Positions 7,905 to 16,172 of a stretch of 51,373 nt of DNA are shown here, one piece after another. The stretch is from Deltaproteobacteria bacterium (lineage in GTDB: Bacteria > Myxococcota_A > Polyangia > Haliangiales > Haliangiaceae): assembly GCA_013813765.1 (NCBI GenBank), contig JACCRC010000404.1, positions 1 to 51,373 on the forward strand, written 5' to 3'. Positions within the stretch are counted from its first letter, which is position 1. Every line of letters starts with the position of its first letter. Both the position numbers and the translations under genes were made by a program. Under the pieces are notes generated by a model that made no database searches, had not been told where the DNA came from, and was given only the letters and a program-made list of their open reading frames with translations.

Positions 7905-10232
7905 ATGTCCGCGATAGCAGCTCGACCCGGCCCTGGCTCGACCTATACCCCGCGCCGCGAAGAGGTTCGGCGCGACGCGATGGTTGTCGAAGGCCATGCG
8001 CTGTCGGCGGTCGTGCTCGGCGGCTACGTGCTCGGACCCGCGATCGGAACTGCGCCGGTCGTGATCATCGTCGGCGGCATCACCGCCTCGCCATTTCCCT
8101 TCGGCGACTCGGCGAGCGGCGCCGAGCCGTGGTGGCCCGCGCTGAACGCGCCCGACCTGATCGATCCGGCGACCACGACGATCCTCTGCCCGTGCTGGCC
8201 CGGCAACGGCTCGACGTGGCAGGGCTTCGATGAGGGTCCGATCCCGCAGCTCTCCGCGCTCGGCCTCGCCGATCTGATCGCCGCGTGGCTCGACGGCATC
8301 GGTTGCACGACGCCCGCCACGTACCTCGGCGCCAGCCTCGGCGGGCTCGTCGGGATCGCGTTCGCCGCGCGTCACCCCGCGCGCTGCTCGCGGCTGGTCA
8401 CGATCAGCGCCGGCCTGCGCCCCGATGGCTGGGGCACCGCGACGCGCCACCTGCAGCGCGAGCTCGTTCGCGATGGCCTGCGTACCGGTGACGTCGCGAC
8501 CGGCATGGCGCGCGCGCGGCAGCTCGGCATGTTGACGTACCGCGGGCGCGACGAGCTCGACACGCGGTTCGGCACACTCGGGCCCGAGCTCGCGCAGCCG
8601 CCGGTCGCCGCGTATCTCGATCACCACGGGGCGCGGTTCGCGGCGAAGTTCCCGGTGCGCACGTTCCTCTTGCTGAGCGAGGCGATCGATCGCGCGCGGT
8701 TCGGCGCGGATCAGGCCGCGGTGCGCGCAGAGCTCGATCGCGTGATCGCGGAGGTGATCGTCGTCGGTGTGCCGGGAGATCTGCTGTTCCCGTTCCACCT
8801 GCAGAACGAGCTGTATCGCGAGCTGCAGGCGGTGGGCGCGTCGTGCTCGCTCTGGAAGCTCGACTCCGAGTTCGGTCACGACGCGTTCCTCGCCGATCAG
8901 GATCGGCTCGCGCTGCTCCTGCGTGATGCGGGCGTGTTCGCGCGTGCGGAGCCCAAGGGCCGGTTCGAGGGCATCGGAGCGAAGCCGATCCGCGAGATCC
9001 GGATCGGCATGATCGGCTGCGGTGTCGTCGGCGGCGGCGTGCTCGAGCTGCTCGCTCGCCAGGCGAGTGCGTGCGCCGAACGCTACGGCGTGCGGTTCCG
9101 CGTGACCCGGATCGCGGTCCGCGATGCGGCGAAGCCCCGCGGTCCGCTCGCTGCAGGAATTCCGATCACGACGCGCGCGATCGAGCTCGTCGCGGATCCC
9201 GAGGTCGACGTGATCGTCGAGGTGGCGGGCGGCCACGAGGTCGAAGGTGCGGTCACCGCCGCACTCGCCGCCGGAAAGCCGGTGGTCACCGCGAACAAGG
9301 CGCTGCTGGCGAAGAAGCTCGCCGAGCTCGGCGTGCTCGCGCAACGCACGCAGACTCCCCTCCTGTGCGAGGCGGCGGCTGCCGCGGCGATTCCGATCAT
9401 CCGGCACCTCTCGCACCGCGCTGACGAGATCGACAGCCTGATGGCGATCGTCAACGGTACTTGTAATTACATCATCACGCGCATGGAACAGGACGAGCTG
9501 CCGCTCGATCGCGCGATCATCGAGGCGCAGGCGAAGGGCTTTGCCGAGGCGGATCCATCCGCGGACATCCTCGGCCTGGATGCCGCTGCGAAGCTCTCGA
9601 TCCTCGCGTACCGCGCGTTCGGTGCGTGGGTGCCGCCCGATGCGCTATCGGTGCGAGGCATCGGGGAGCTGTGGCCGGCCGACTGCGATCTCGCCGAGGC
9701 GATGGGCTTCCGCATCCGGCTGATCGCGCACGCGTCGCGCGTACCTGCCGGTCTCGTCGCGGCCGTCGAGCCGCTGCTGCTTCCCGACTGGCACCTGCTC
9801 GCGTCGATCGAGGAGGAATACAACGCGGTGTATCTGCGGTGCGCAGCGTCTGGCGATCTCTCGCTGTTCGGCAAGGGGGCCGGCGCGCTGCCCACCGCGA
9901 CGGCCGTGCTCGGCGATCTGATCGATCTCGCGCAGGATAACTCGGTGCAGTGGCCGGAGCCGCGCCGCGTCTCGCCCGTCGCCGCGCCACCGCGCCGTCA
10001 CTACGTTCGCGTCACTGCAGAGCCGCACCCCGGCCTGCAGCGCAAGATCGACAGCCTGCTGCGCCGCGGTGGCCTCAGCGTGCAGAACCACGCGGTGCGC
10101 GGCGAGCCGCTCGTCACGCACCACGGCTTCGTCGTGTCCGCGAGTGACGACGCGCAGATCATCAGCGTCATCGATCAGCTGCGCGAGCTCGGGCGCGTCG
10201 AGCAGACGCTGTGGCTCGGGATCGCGGAGTGA
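7905..10232 (+). CDS. Fused MetX-like homoserine acyltransferase and homoserine dehydrogenase
   Basis: 775 residues combining two consecutive enzymes. Residues about 25-350 are an alpha/beta hydrolase of the MetX type: nucleophile Ser144 in GASLGG, an Asp in the GVPGDLLFP segment and a His in FGHDAFL complete the triad. Residues about 364-690 are homoserine dehydrogenase: Rossmann loop IGCGVVGGGV, TANKALLAKK, and the catalytic-domain NGTCNYI motif. A C-terminal ACT-like region (about 698-775) may sense an amino-acid effector. The second half would make homoserine from aspartate semialdehyde; the first half would acylate it, committing it to methionine. The acyl donor, acetyl- or succinyl-CoA, cannot be decided here. 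The downstream PLP enzyme overlaps by four bases and supplies the next step. Confidence 0.88.
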   Translation: MSAIAARPGPGSTYTPRREEVRRDAMVVEGHALSAVVLGGYVLGPAIGTAPVVIIVGGITASPFPFGDSASGAEPWWPALNAPDLIDPATTTILCPCWPGNGSTWQGFDEGPIPQLSALGLADLIAAWLDGIGCTTPATYLGASLGGLVGIAFAARHPARCSRLVTISAGLRPDGWGTATRHLQRELVRDGLRTGDVATGMARARQLGMLTYRGRDELDTRFGTLGPELAQPPVAAYLDHHGARFAAKFPVRTFLLLSEAIDRARFGADQAAVRAELDRVIAEVIVVGVPGDLLFPFHLQNELYRELQAVGASCSLWKLDSEFGHDAFLADQDRLALLLRDAGVFARAEPKGRFEGIGAKPIREIRIGMIGCGVVGGGVLELLARQASACAERYGVRFRVTRIAVRDAAKPRGPLAAGIPITTRAIELVADPEVDVIVEVAGGHEVEGAVTAALAAGKPVVTANKALLAKKLAELGVLAQRTQTPLLCEAAAAAAIPIIRHLSHRADEIDSLMAIVNGTCNYIITRMEQDELPLDRAIIEAQAKGFAEADPSADILGLDAAAKLSILAYRAFGAWVPPDALSVRGIGELWPADCDLAEAMGFRIRLIAHASRVPAGLVAAVEPLLLPDWHLLASIEEEYNAVYLRCAASGDLSLFGKGAGALPTATAVLGDLIDLAQDNSVQWPEPRRVSPVAAPPRRHYVRVTAEPHPGLQRKIDSLLRRGGLSVQNHAVRGEPLVTHHGFVVSASDDAQIISVIDQLRELGRVEQTLWLGIAE

Positions 10233-11572
10233 CGTCGTACCTCGATCCCACCGGCTGCCCGGCGGAGCGCCCTCCCCTCGCGCAGATGGCGGCGCCCACG
10301 CGTGAGCTGCACGAGGCTCTCGATGCGCACGCGCGCGCCGGCGGCACCGCATGGCTCCACCCGACCGATCGAACGATCCAGCGCGATCTACTCGGCTCGC
10401 CGAACGTCGTGTCGTGGCAGGAAGCGAAGGCCGCATTCCTGATCGCCGGCGACGGTGCGTGGTCGGAGCTTCCGCACCTCTACGGACGCTACGGTACGCC
10501 CGGGAGCTCCGAGCTGATCGCCGCCCTTCGCACGCTCGAGAGCGCGCGCTGCGCGGTCGTCACCGATTGCGGGATGCAGGCGATCGCGCTCGTCGCCGAC
10601 GCGCTGATGATCCCGGGCAGCCACGCCGTCGTGATGCGGCAGATCTACAACAAGGCGAAGACCTACTTCGACTGGGTCGCGCGCCGGGTCGGCGGATCGA
10701 TCACGACCGTCGACGATGGTGATCCGGAGGCCGTCGCCGTCTCGATGCGCCCCAATACTCGCTTCGTGTTCGCCGAGACGTTCACGAATCCCTTGATGCG
10801 CGCGCAGGACATCCGCGCACTCCGCGCTGCCTGCGGCCGCGCTCACCTCGTGGTCGACACGACGATCGCGACGCCATGGGCGTTCTCGCCACCCGCGCTC
10901 GCGCAGGGCGCGACGATCGTGGTCGGGTCGCTGACCAAGGCGCTCGGCGGCCGAGACACCGCGCTCGGCGGCTACATCGCGACCGACGATGCCGAGCTCG
11001 GCAATCAGCTCATGGACCTGCTCGCGATGCGCGGCGGCATCCTCGACGACGCGCGCGCGCGCGCGATCGCGGCCCAGCTGCCCGCCGCCTCCGACGCCCA
11101 CGCCCGGCGATGCACCTCTGCGACGCGCATCGCAGCGTTCCTCGCGAAGCACCCACGTGTCGAGACCGTGTTCCACCCGTCCCTGCCCGACCATCCCGAC
11201 GCCGCCGTGATCGCCCGCGACTACCGGCGGCTCGGCTCGATCGTCTCGTTCCGCGCGTCCGGCCTCGACGAGCTCGGCCACCGCCACCTCGCCGACGTGC
11301 TCGTCTCGACGATCGTGCCGCGCTACGCGCTGTCCTTCGACGGGCTGCCGACGAAGGTGAACCACCACAAGACCGTCTCCGAGTACTTCACGCCCTCCGA
11401 TCAGGTGGCGCGCTCCGGCATCGATCGGCTGATCCGCCTCGGCGTCGGCATCGAGGACCCCGACGACGTCATCGCCTGCCTGAACTGGGCGCTCCACCAC
11501 GCCGCGAACGTGAGCACCGAGGATCTCGATCGCTGGCGTGAAGAACGAGCTCGCACGCTCGGCCTCGCGTAA
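10229..11572 (+). CDS. PLP-dependent cystathionine gamma-synthase/O-acylhomoserine sulfhydrylase family enzyme
   Basis: 447 residues. Fold-type I PLP enzyme of the Cys/Met metabolism family, with YGRYGTPGSSEL, the SGM-like CGMQAIAL and the Schiff-base Lys237 in SLTKALGG. It should replace the acyl group of O-acylhomoserine with cysteine or sulfide; which one is not decidable from sequence. The chosen start is GTG 10229, which forms a GTGA overlap with the stop of the fused MetX-homoserine dehydrogenase gene; an in-frame GTG at 10211 is possible. The overlap and pathway order make these two genes a compact methionine operon. The gene ends just before the tandem GGGGTCGGACCCC repeats. Confidence 0.88.
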   Translation: MTSYLDPTGCPAERPPLAQMAAPTRELHEALDAHARAGGTAWLHPTDRTIQRDLLGSPNVVSWQEAKAAFLIAGDGAWSELPHLYGRYGTPGSSELIAALRTLESARCAVVTDCGMQAIALVADALMIPGSHAVVMRQIYNKAKTYFDWVARRVGGSITTVDDGDPEAVAVSMRPNTRFVFAETFTNPLMRAQDIRALRAACGRAHLVVDTTIATPWAFSPPALAQGATIVVGSLTKALGGRDTALGGYIATDDAELGNQLMDLLAMRGGILDDARARAIAAQLPAASDAHARRCTSATRIAAFLAKHPRVETVFHPSLPDHPDAAVIARDYRRLGSIVSFRASGLDELGHRHLADVLVSTIVPRYALSFDGLPTKVNHHKTVSEYFTPSDQVARSGIDRLIRLGVGIEDPDDVIACLNWALHHAANVSTEDLDRWREERARTLGLA

Positions 11573-11640
11573 TTGGGGTCGGACCCCTTTTTTGCACTTC
11601 GTGCGCAACAATGGGGTCGGACCCCCTTTTTGCACAACGC
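11573..11640. repeat. Two tandem GGGGTCGGACCCC-T-tract repeats (REP-like, possible terminator)
   Basis: Two direct copies of a 22-23 bp unit at 11575-11597 and 11613-11635. Each is a near-palindrome GGGGTCGGACCCC followed by five or six T and GCAC. The segment between them contains GCACTTCGTGC, a further inverted repeat. They lie between convergent genes (PLP enzyme and FecR-like), where a GC hairpin followed by a T-run would terminate plus-strand transcription. Repeats of this GGGGTC(A/G)GACCCC type occur in other proteobacterial genomes and are probably REP-like elements; no transposase is near. Confidence 0.75.
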
Positions 11641-11663
11641 GTCCGGTGGTCGGACACGCGAAT

Positions 11664-12629
11664 TCAGGGCGACAGGCGCGCGATCGAGGACGTCGCGGAT
11701 TCGGCGCGCGGTGACTTCGGAAATCGGGTCACGAACGCGCGGAACCTGGAGAGCGCGTCCGCGTTGTTGCCCATGCGCTCGGCGGCGATCGCGGCCCAGT
11801 ACGCGGCGTCCTCGGCGATGACGTCGTCGGTCGCCTGATCGAACGCGCCGAGCGCGCCGGCATTGTCGCCAGAGCGCAGCAGCTCCCAGCCGGTGCGGAA
11901 CGCTGCGAGCGAGTCCTCGCGCGCACCGTTCCGATCCCAGATCGTGCCCTGCTCGACGGTCACCTTCTTGCCGCCCACCGTGACCTCGGCGGAACCGGCG
12001 AACACGTGGACCTGCGCGATCACGCCGCGCTTCGCGATCACCTTCACGCGCGCGCTGCGCACGCTCACGGCGGTGTCGCCATGCGTGACCGACGCGGCCT
12101 TCGTACCGACCGTGTCGACGGTGACCTCGCCCTGCGAGAGCTTCACGGTGTCGCCGACGCGCGCGAACGTGCCGGCACCGGCGACCTTTGCGGGCTTCGG
12201 GGCTTCGATGACCGCTGCGGGCGCGGGCTCTGGCGGCGCAGGAGGGTCTTCCACGACCGGTGGCGACAGTGGCGTCACCGTTGGGCGCGGGGGCGGCGCC
12301 GTCGGTACGGCGATCGGCGCGGGCTTCTCGGCCGAACCGCCCGGCAGGTACGCGATCGCAGCGATGACCGCGGCGATGGCCATCGCGCCCGCGAAGACCG
12401 GCAACAGGCGCGAACGCCGCTTCGAGGGAGCGGCATCCGCCTGCGCCATCACCTCGGCGGCGAGCGATTCGCGGTGCGCGCGGGATAGTGCGGGCGGCGG
12501 CAGCGCGCCGAGCATGGAGCGAGTCTCCTGCTGCGAAGCGAGCAGCGACGCGCACTCCGAGCATGTGGCGGCGTGCGCGATGACGTCGTCGGTTCCCTCG
12601 GCGATCAGCTCCGGCGCCGGGCACTTCAC
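11664..12629 (-). CDS. FecR-like anti-sigma factor with TPR tail
   Basis: 321 residues, probably controlling the ECF sigma factor encoded just upstream. The N-terminus carries the zinc-binding anti-sigma signature H-x3-C-x2-C (HAATCSEC, about residues 18-25). A single TM segment follows (about 80-97), then a Pro-rich periplasmic spacer, a FecR-like beta domain (about 150-235) and a C-terminal tandem-helix region resembling TPR repeats (about 245-315). The start chosen is GTG 12629, which overlaps the sigma-factor stop in a GTGA arrangement and places the zinc motif near the N-terminus. The FecR plus TPR combination suggests that an envelope protein-protein contact, not a simple ligand, releases the sigma factor. 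Confidence 0.85.
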   Translation of the reverse strand: MKCPAPELIAEGTDDVIAHAATCSECASLLASQQETRSMLGALPPPALSRAHRESLAAEVMAQADAAPSKRRSRLLPVFAGAMAIAAVIAAIAYLPGGSAEKPAPIAVPTAPPPRPTVTPLSPPVVEDPPAPPEPAPAAVIEAPKPAKVAGAGTFARVGDTVKLSQGEVTVDTVGTKAASVTHGDTAVSVRSARVKVIAKRGVIAQVHVFAGSAEVTVGGKKVTVEQGTIWDRNGAREDSLAAFRTGWELLRSGDNAGALGAFDQATDDVIAEDAAYWAAIAAERMGNNADALSRFRAFVTRFPKSPRAESATSSIARLSP

Positions 12630-13201
12630 GACGCACCTCCGATCACCGCGCGGAGCTTCTGCCGCGCCTCGAACACGCGACGCCACAGTGTGCCGGGCGG
12701 GATGCCGAGCGCGGCGGCGGCGTCGATGCCCTTCTCGCCTTCCAGATCGATCAGCACGAGCGCCGCGCGCAGATCGTGCGGCAACGCGGCGATCGCATCG
12801 GGCAGCTTCGCCGCGAGCATCGGGTCGGCAGTGCCGGTGACGGGCGGAAGCTGCGCGACGGCCTCGAGCGCGCGCTTGCGCCGGATCTCGGTGCGCGCGT
12901 AGAGCTTCACCTGATTGCTCGCGATGCCGTACAACCAGCCACGCACGTTGCCACCGCGGAACTGCTCGGCCGCGCGGTACGCGCCGAGGAACGTCAGCTG
13001 CACGAGATCATCGACGGAAGCCGGATCGCTTCCCCGCATCCGGCGCACGAACCGATACACGGCATCGACGTAGCGCTCGAACAGCAGCGAGCGCGCCGCG
13101 CGATCGCCGGTCGCGCAGGCCGCGACGAGGCCTTCGTCGGTGAGATCCTCGACGCGCGCCTCGGGATGGAGGCGGATCAGCTTTCCGCGTTCGGACTTCA
13201 C
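12626..13201 (-). CDS. ECF-family RNA polymerase sigma factor
   Basis: 191 residues. Region 2 (about 35-105) contains the characteristic DDLVQLTFLGAYR helix and the RGWLYGIASN segment; region 4 (about 130-185) has LPHDLRAALVLIDLEG and the recognition helix GIPPGTLWRRVFEARQKL. Regions 1 and 3 are absent, as is usual for the extracytoplasmic-function group. It begins with GTG 13201, which overlaps the stop of the upstream outer-membrane-type gene (GTGA), and ends overlapping the anti-sigma start. The three genes are therefore translationally coupled. Its regulon probably includes this operon. Confidence 0.92.
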   Translation of the reverse strand: MKSERGKLIRLHPEARVEDLTDEGLVAACATGDRAARSLLFERYVDAVYRFVRRMRGSDPASVDDLVQLTFLGAYRAAEQFRGGNVRGWLYGIASNQVKLYARTEIRRKRALEAVAQLPPVTGTADPMLAAKLPDAIAALPHDLRAALVLIDLEGEKGIDAAAALGIPPGTLWRRVFEARQKLRAVIGGAS

Positions 13202-14199
13202 AGCTCGTACCGCAGACCTCCGAAGAACATCAGCTGCGGCGTCTCGCGCGCGATCTTGGTGTCGGGGTTCGTAGTCGCGAACCTCGCCTGCGTGAACGTC
13301 ACGGCGGGGCCAACCGCAATTCCCCAGCTGCGGAACAGCCGGCGCGTCACGAGCGCCGAGAGCTCGGCGAACGGGATCATGCCCTCGATCTGATACTCCT
13401 CCCAGGCGCCCGACGCACTCGACGAGTACATCGTGCCGAACGCCTTGCCGTCGGTCCACGTCAGCCCGAGGGCGGCGGCACCGCGCAGCTCCCAGCGTCC
13501 ATAGCGCCACGTGCGCGAGAGCGTGCCGGCGAGCGTCATCTCGTCGAGCGCCACGCCGCCGTACTCCCACCCTGGGCCGGGCGTCTCGTCCGCGTGGTAC
13601 TCGCCGTAGTCGAAGAGCCCACCGATCTTGAAGCCACCGAGGGTGGTCAGCTCCATGTCGGCGCGAAACCCGCCGCTCTCGTTGTCGGCCGCGATCACCA
13701 CGCCGAGCGACATCCACTTGCCGGGCACGTGCGGCCTGCGCAGCACAGGTGCAGTCGCGAGGACGCCGGCCACGCCCGGCGCACCGACGCGCAGCGGATC
13801 GACGATCACGGTCAGCGGCGCACTCGGTGGCGGCAATGGCGCCAGTGCCGGGGGTGCCGCGGGCGCGCGCTGCGGAGCGCCGGTCCAGTCATCTGCGACC
13901 CAGCTCGCCACGAGCACACCAGCGCTCTGCGCGTCGGGCACGAGCCGCTCGTGGAGCCGCCCGTCGGGACGCTGCGCCATCAGGTAGTAGCCGCCTTCGG
14001 TGGGCACGACGCGCAGCTCGATCGCGCCCGAGCACCTCGGCTCCGCGCGCAGCCACTGCTCGATGACGTAGCGCACGTCATCCGGAGCGCGAACGAACGT
14101 CACGCTACACGGCTCCACGCGTGGAGGCTCGGGACGGATCACCGGCTGAGCGGCGACGGGGACAGCAGCGAGGACAGCGGTGACGGCGAGCAGGCGCAT
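13198..14199 (-). CDS. Exported outer-membrane-type protein in the sigma-factor operon
   Basis: 333 residues from ATG 14199, where a clean signal peptide begins (MRLLAVTAVLAAVPVAAQP). The N-terminal half (about 20-130) looks like a periplasmic domain with a Cys pair (residues near 28 and 55) and the segment GGYYLMAQRPDGR; a Pro/Ala-rich linker follows. The C-terminal half (about 165-333) is rich in alternating Gly/aromatic strands (WYGRWELRG-like, GIAVGPAVTFTQARF) and ends in GGLRYEL, as expected for a beta-barrel. Family not recognised. It is the first gene of the coupled operon with the ECF sigma factor and its anti-sigma factor, so it may report envelope state or be the main target of that sigma factor. 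Confidence 0.75.
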   Translation of the reverse strand: MRLLAVTAVLAAVPVAAQPVIRPEPPRVEPCSVTFVRAPDDVRYVIEQWLRAEPRCSGAIELRVVPTEGGYYLMAQRPDGRLHERLVPDAQSAGVLVASWVADDWTGAPQRAPAAPPALAPLPPPSAPLTVIVDPLRVGAPGVAGVLATAPVLRRPHVPGKWMSLGVVIAADNESGGFRADMELTTLGGFKIGGLFDYGEYHADETPGPGWEYGGVALDEMTLAGTLSRTWRYGRWELRGAAALGLTWTDGKAFGTMYSSSASGAWEEYQIEGMIPFAELSALVTRRLFRSWGIAVGPAVTFTQARFATTNPDTKIARETPQLMFFGGLRYEL

Positions 14200-14223
14200 G
14201 CGGCTCCTGACATAAGATTTGCC

Positions 14224-14275
14224 GACCGGCGGTGGCGTTGCGCACCGCAACGTTACCGCACCGCAACCGCCGGTC
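14224..14275. terminator. Long inverted repeat between two minus-strand genes
   Basis: A 52-base region with perfect 10-base outer arms (GACCGGCGGT at 14224-14233 and ACCGCCGGTC at 14266-14275). It also contains a perfect inner 7-base repeat (CGTTGCG and CGCAACG). It lies after the stop of the outer-membrane cluster (14314) and before the ATG at 14199 of the sigma operon, so it probably forms a hairpin ending or attenuating read-through. No T-run follows on the minus strand, so a Rho-independent role is uncertain; an operator is an alternative. Confidence 0.5.
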
Positions 14276-14313
14276 AGCGAGTGATTACTCCCTGGTTGCC
14301 GCAACGCGGGTTT

Positions 14314-15096
14314 TCATCGGTCCGCGATGCGGTTTTTCGGCGGATCGCGCCGGGGGTTCCAGACCCCGTTGACCCGCACGAGCACGGTGCTCTCCTGGAG
14401 CCCCTCGTCCTGGCGGTGCCGCACCGCGAGCTCGATCGATCCGTACTTCAGCGCCTGGTAGCGCACGCCCCAGCCGGCGACCCACTCGAGCTTGACGTGA
14501 TCGAGCTCGAGCTTCGGGATCCACATCACATCGCCGAGGACCGACGTCTTTGGATACGGCACCGGCGTCCACTCGAACCCGGCGAGCGGGCGCACCGTCG
14601 GCCCGAGGGAGACCTGCCGAAATCCACCGTCGGTGACGGACCCTCCGATGTGAAGTCTCACCGGCCCGAGGACCCGGCTGCCGACGAGGTACGCATCCGT
14701 GACGCGCGCCCCGCCGAACTTGTGACCTCGCGCTGCGAACGTGTTGCGAAGCCCGACCACCACCGCGGGCATCCCGGGGAACCAGGCATCCTGCCGCGCA
14801 CCGAGTCGGAAGGCAGCGCGGCCGAGCCACAGGGCATCGCCCTTGAGATCGCCGTCGCACGCCGTGCATCCACGCACGTCGGTGTCGGTGCCGAATTCGA
14901 TGCTCGCGAGCCCGAGGCCGTAGGCCAGCAGCACGCTGCCATCGCCGCGGCGATCGACGCCGGCCGTTCCGACCAACGTGCCCTGCTCCGGCAACCACGC
15001 GGTGGGCGCCGTGAGGACGCGCCCGATGACCGGGTCGGCCGTCGCGGCCCGGGCGGTGCCGAGTACGACGAGCAGGATGAGCGCGAGACGGTTCAT
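14314..15096 (-). CDS. Outer-membrane barrel-like protein, third of a tandem set
   Basis: 260 residues with a signal peptide (residues 1-20, ending ATADP). The mature protein has the strand pattern of an outer-membrane barrel: amphipathic segments with Gly/Tyr turns throughout. A short N-terminal signature (VLTAPTAWLPEQGTL, then a Gly-rich strand and ASIEFGTDTD) is shared in order and spacing with the two upstream genes, so the three look like old tandem duplicates. A CTAC motif near residue 77 is not shared. Its start codon lies 3 bases after the stop of the preceding gene, indicating one operon. Function unknown; no transport or enzyme motif seen. Confidence 0.7.
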   Translation of the reverse strand: MNRLALILLVVLGTARAATADPVIGRVLTAPTAWLPEQGTLVGTAGVDRRGDGSVLLAYGLGLASIEFGTDTDVRGCTACDGDLKGDALWLGRAAFRLGARQDAWFPGMPAVVVGLRNTFAARGHKFGGARVTDAYLVGSRVLGPVRLHIGGSVTDGGFRQVSLGPTVRPLAGFEWTPVPYPKTSVLGDVMWIPKLELDHVKLEWVAGWGVRYQALKYGSIELAVRHRQDEGLQESTVLVRVNGVWNPRRDPPKNRIADR

Positions 15097-15099
15097 CGA

Positions 15100-16146
15100 T
15101 TACTTCAGGCTATCGACCGCACGACGAAGAGCCCACGACGTGAACGTCACCTGTCCAAAGATCTGCGCGTCGAGCAGATTCGCCGACGCGATGTCGGGCA
15201 CTCGAACACCGGACTCGAGATTCATGAAGTCAGCGACCGCATACCGAACACCCCACGACAGCGTCGGGCGCAGCCGGATCTTGTCCTTGTCCTCGCTGCA
15301 GTAGTAACAGAACTCCGGCGACCACCCGAGATCGACGAGGATCTGCGAGCGCGGCAGCGGCCGCACCTCGATGCCGCCGAACACCTTGATCTGATCCTTG
15401 AAGTCGCCGTCGTGGAGCGTCATCTCGCGGCGACTCTCCGGATCACCGTCGATCGCGCCGGCGAGCGAGGCATCCCAGAACGCACCACCGAGGTGGATCG
15501 CGGTGTTCTTTCCGAGATGCTTGCTCGCGACGAGTGTGAGCTCGGCGATCCGCGTCCGGAAGTTGTCGTGGTTTCGCTCGAACGACTTGCGGAACCCGAG
15601 CGTGATGCCGGGCTGGTGCTCGAACAACCGGTCCTCCGACACACCGAGCCGGAACGACGCGGTGACGTACGGCTGGATCCGATCGACCTGCTTGTCCTGC
15701 AGCGTCATCTTCTCGCGGACCGCATCGGTCGTCGCCAGCCCGAACTCGGCGACGTCACCGAGGCCCACGCGCCAGTCGCTCGTCACACCACCGCCGGTGT
15801 CGATCGACGTGCGCGAGTAGATCACCGCCGCAGGCAGCAACCAGCCGGTCGGCGTGGTCAGCACCTCGGGCATGTTGATCGGCCCTCGCGGTGTGACGGA
15901 GTGCCTCGGCGTGTCGACCGCCGGTTGATTCGCATATGGATCCGCCGGCTGGTCGGGTCCGGTCGGCGGGTTGCCGGTGAGCGGTTGATCGCCGGTCGCC
16001 GCATCGCTGCCGATCTGCGCGCCGCTTCCGGTCGCAGAACCGCCGTCGCCCCCTCCACCGTCGCCGGGTAACGGCGGCGGCTGCGCGCGAGCAATGGCGG
16101 CGCTGATGAGCACCGTCGTGAGAACGAGACCACAGACTTTCTTCAT
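15100..16146 (-). CDS. Outer-membrane barrel-like protein, second of a tandem set
   Basis: 348 residues from ATG 16146, which opens a clear signal peptide (MKKVCGLVLTTVLISAAIARA). A 50-residue Gly/Asp/Pro-rich linker follows, then the shared signature (VLTTPTGWLLPAAVI, LGDVAEFGLATTD) and a barrel-like strand region (about 110-335). The C-terminus ends in an alternating hydrophobic strand (QIFGQVTFTSWAL). A longer reading frame upstream of 16146 is out of character (Arg/Cys-rich) and was not used. It sits between its two apparent paralogues, 26 bases after one and 3 before the other. Function unknown. Confidence 0.72.
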   Translation of the reverse strand: MKKVCGLVLTTVLISAAIARAQPPPLPGDGGGGDGGSATGSGAQIGSDAATGDQPLTGNPPTGPDQPADPYANQPAVDTPRHSVTPRGPINMPEVLTTPTGWLLPAAVIYSRTSIDTGGGVTSDWRVGLGDVAEFGLATTDAVREKMTLQDKQVDRIQPYVTASFRLGVSEDRLFEHQPGITLGFRKSFERNHDNFRTRIAELTLVASKHLGKNTAIHLGGAFWDASLAGAIDGDPESRREMTLHDGDFKDQIKVFGGIEVRPLPRSQILVDLGWSPEFCYYCSEDKDKIRLRPTLSWGVRYAVADFMNLESGVRVPDIASANLLDAQIFGQVTFTSWALRRAVDSLK

Positions 16147-16172
16147 GACAGGTCCTTCCGCGCGCCCGCGCG

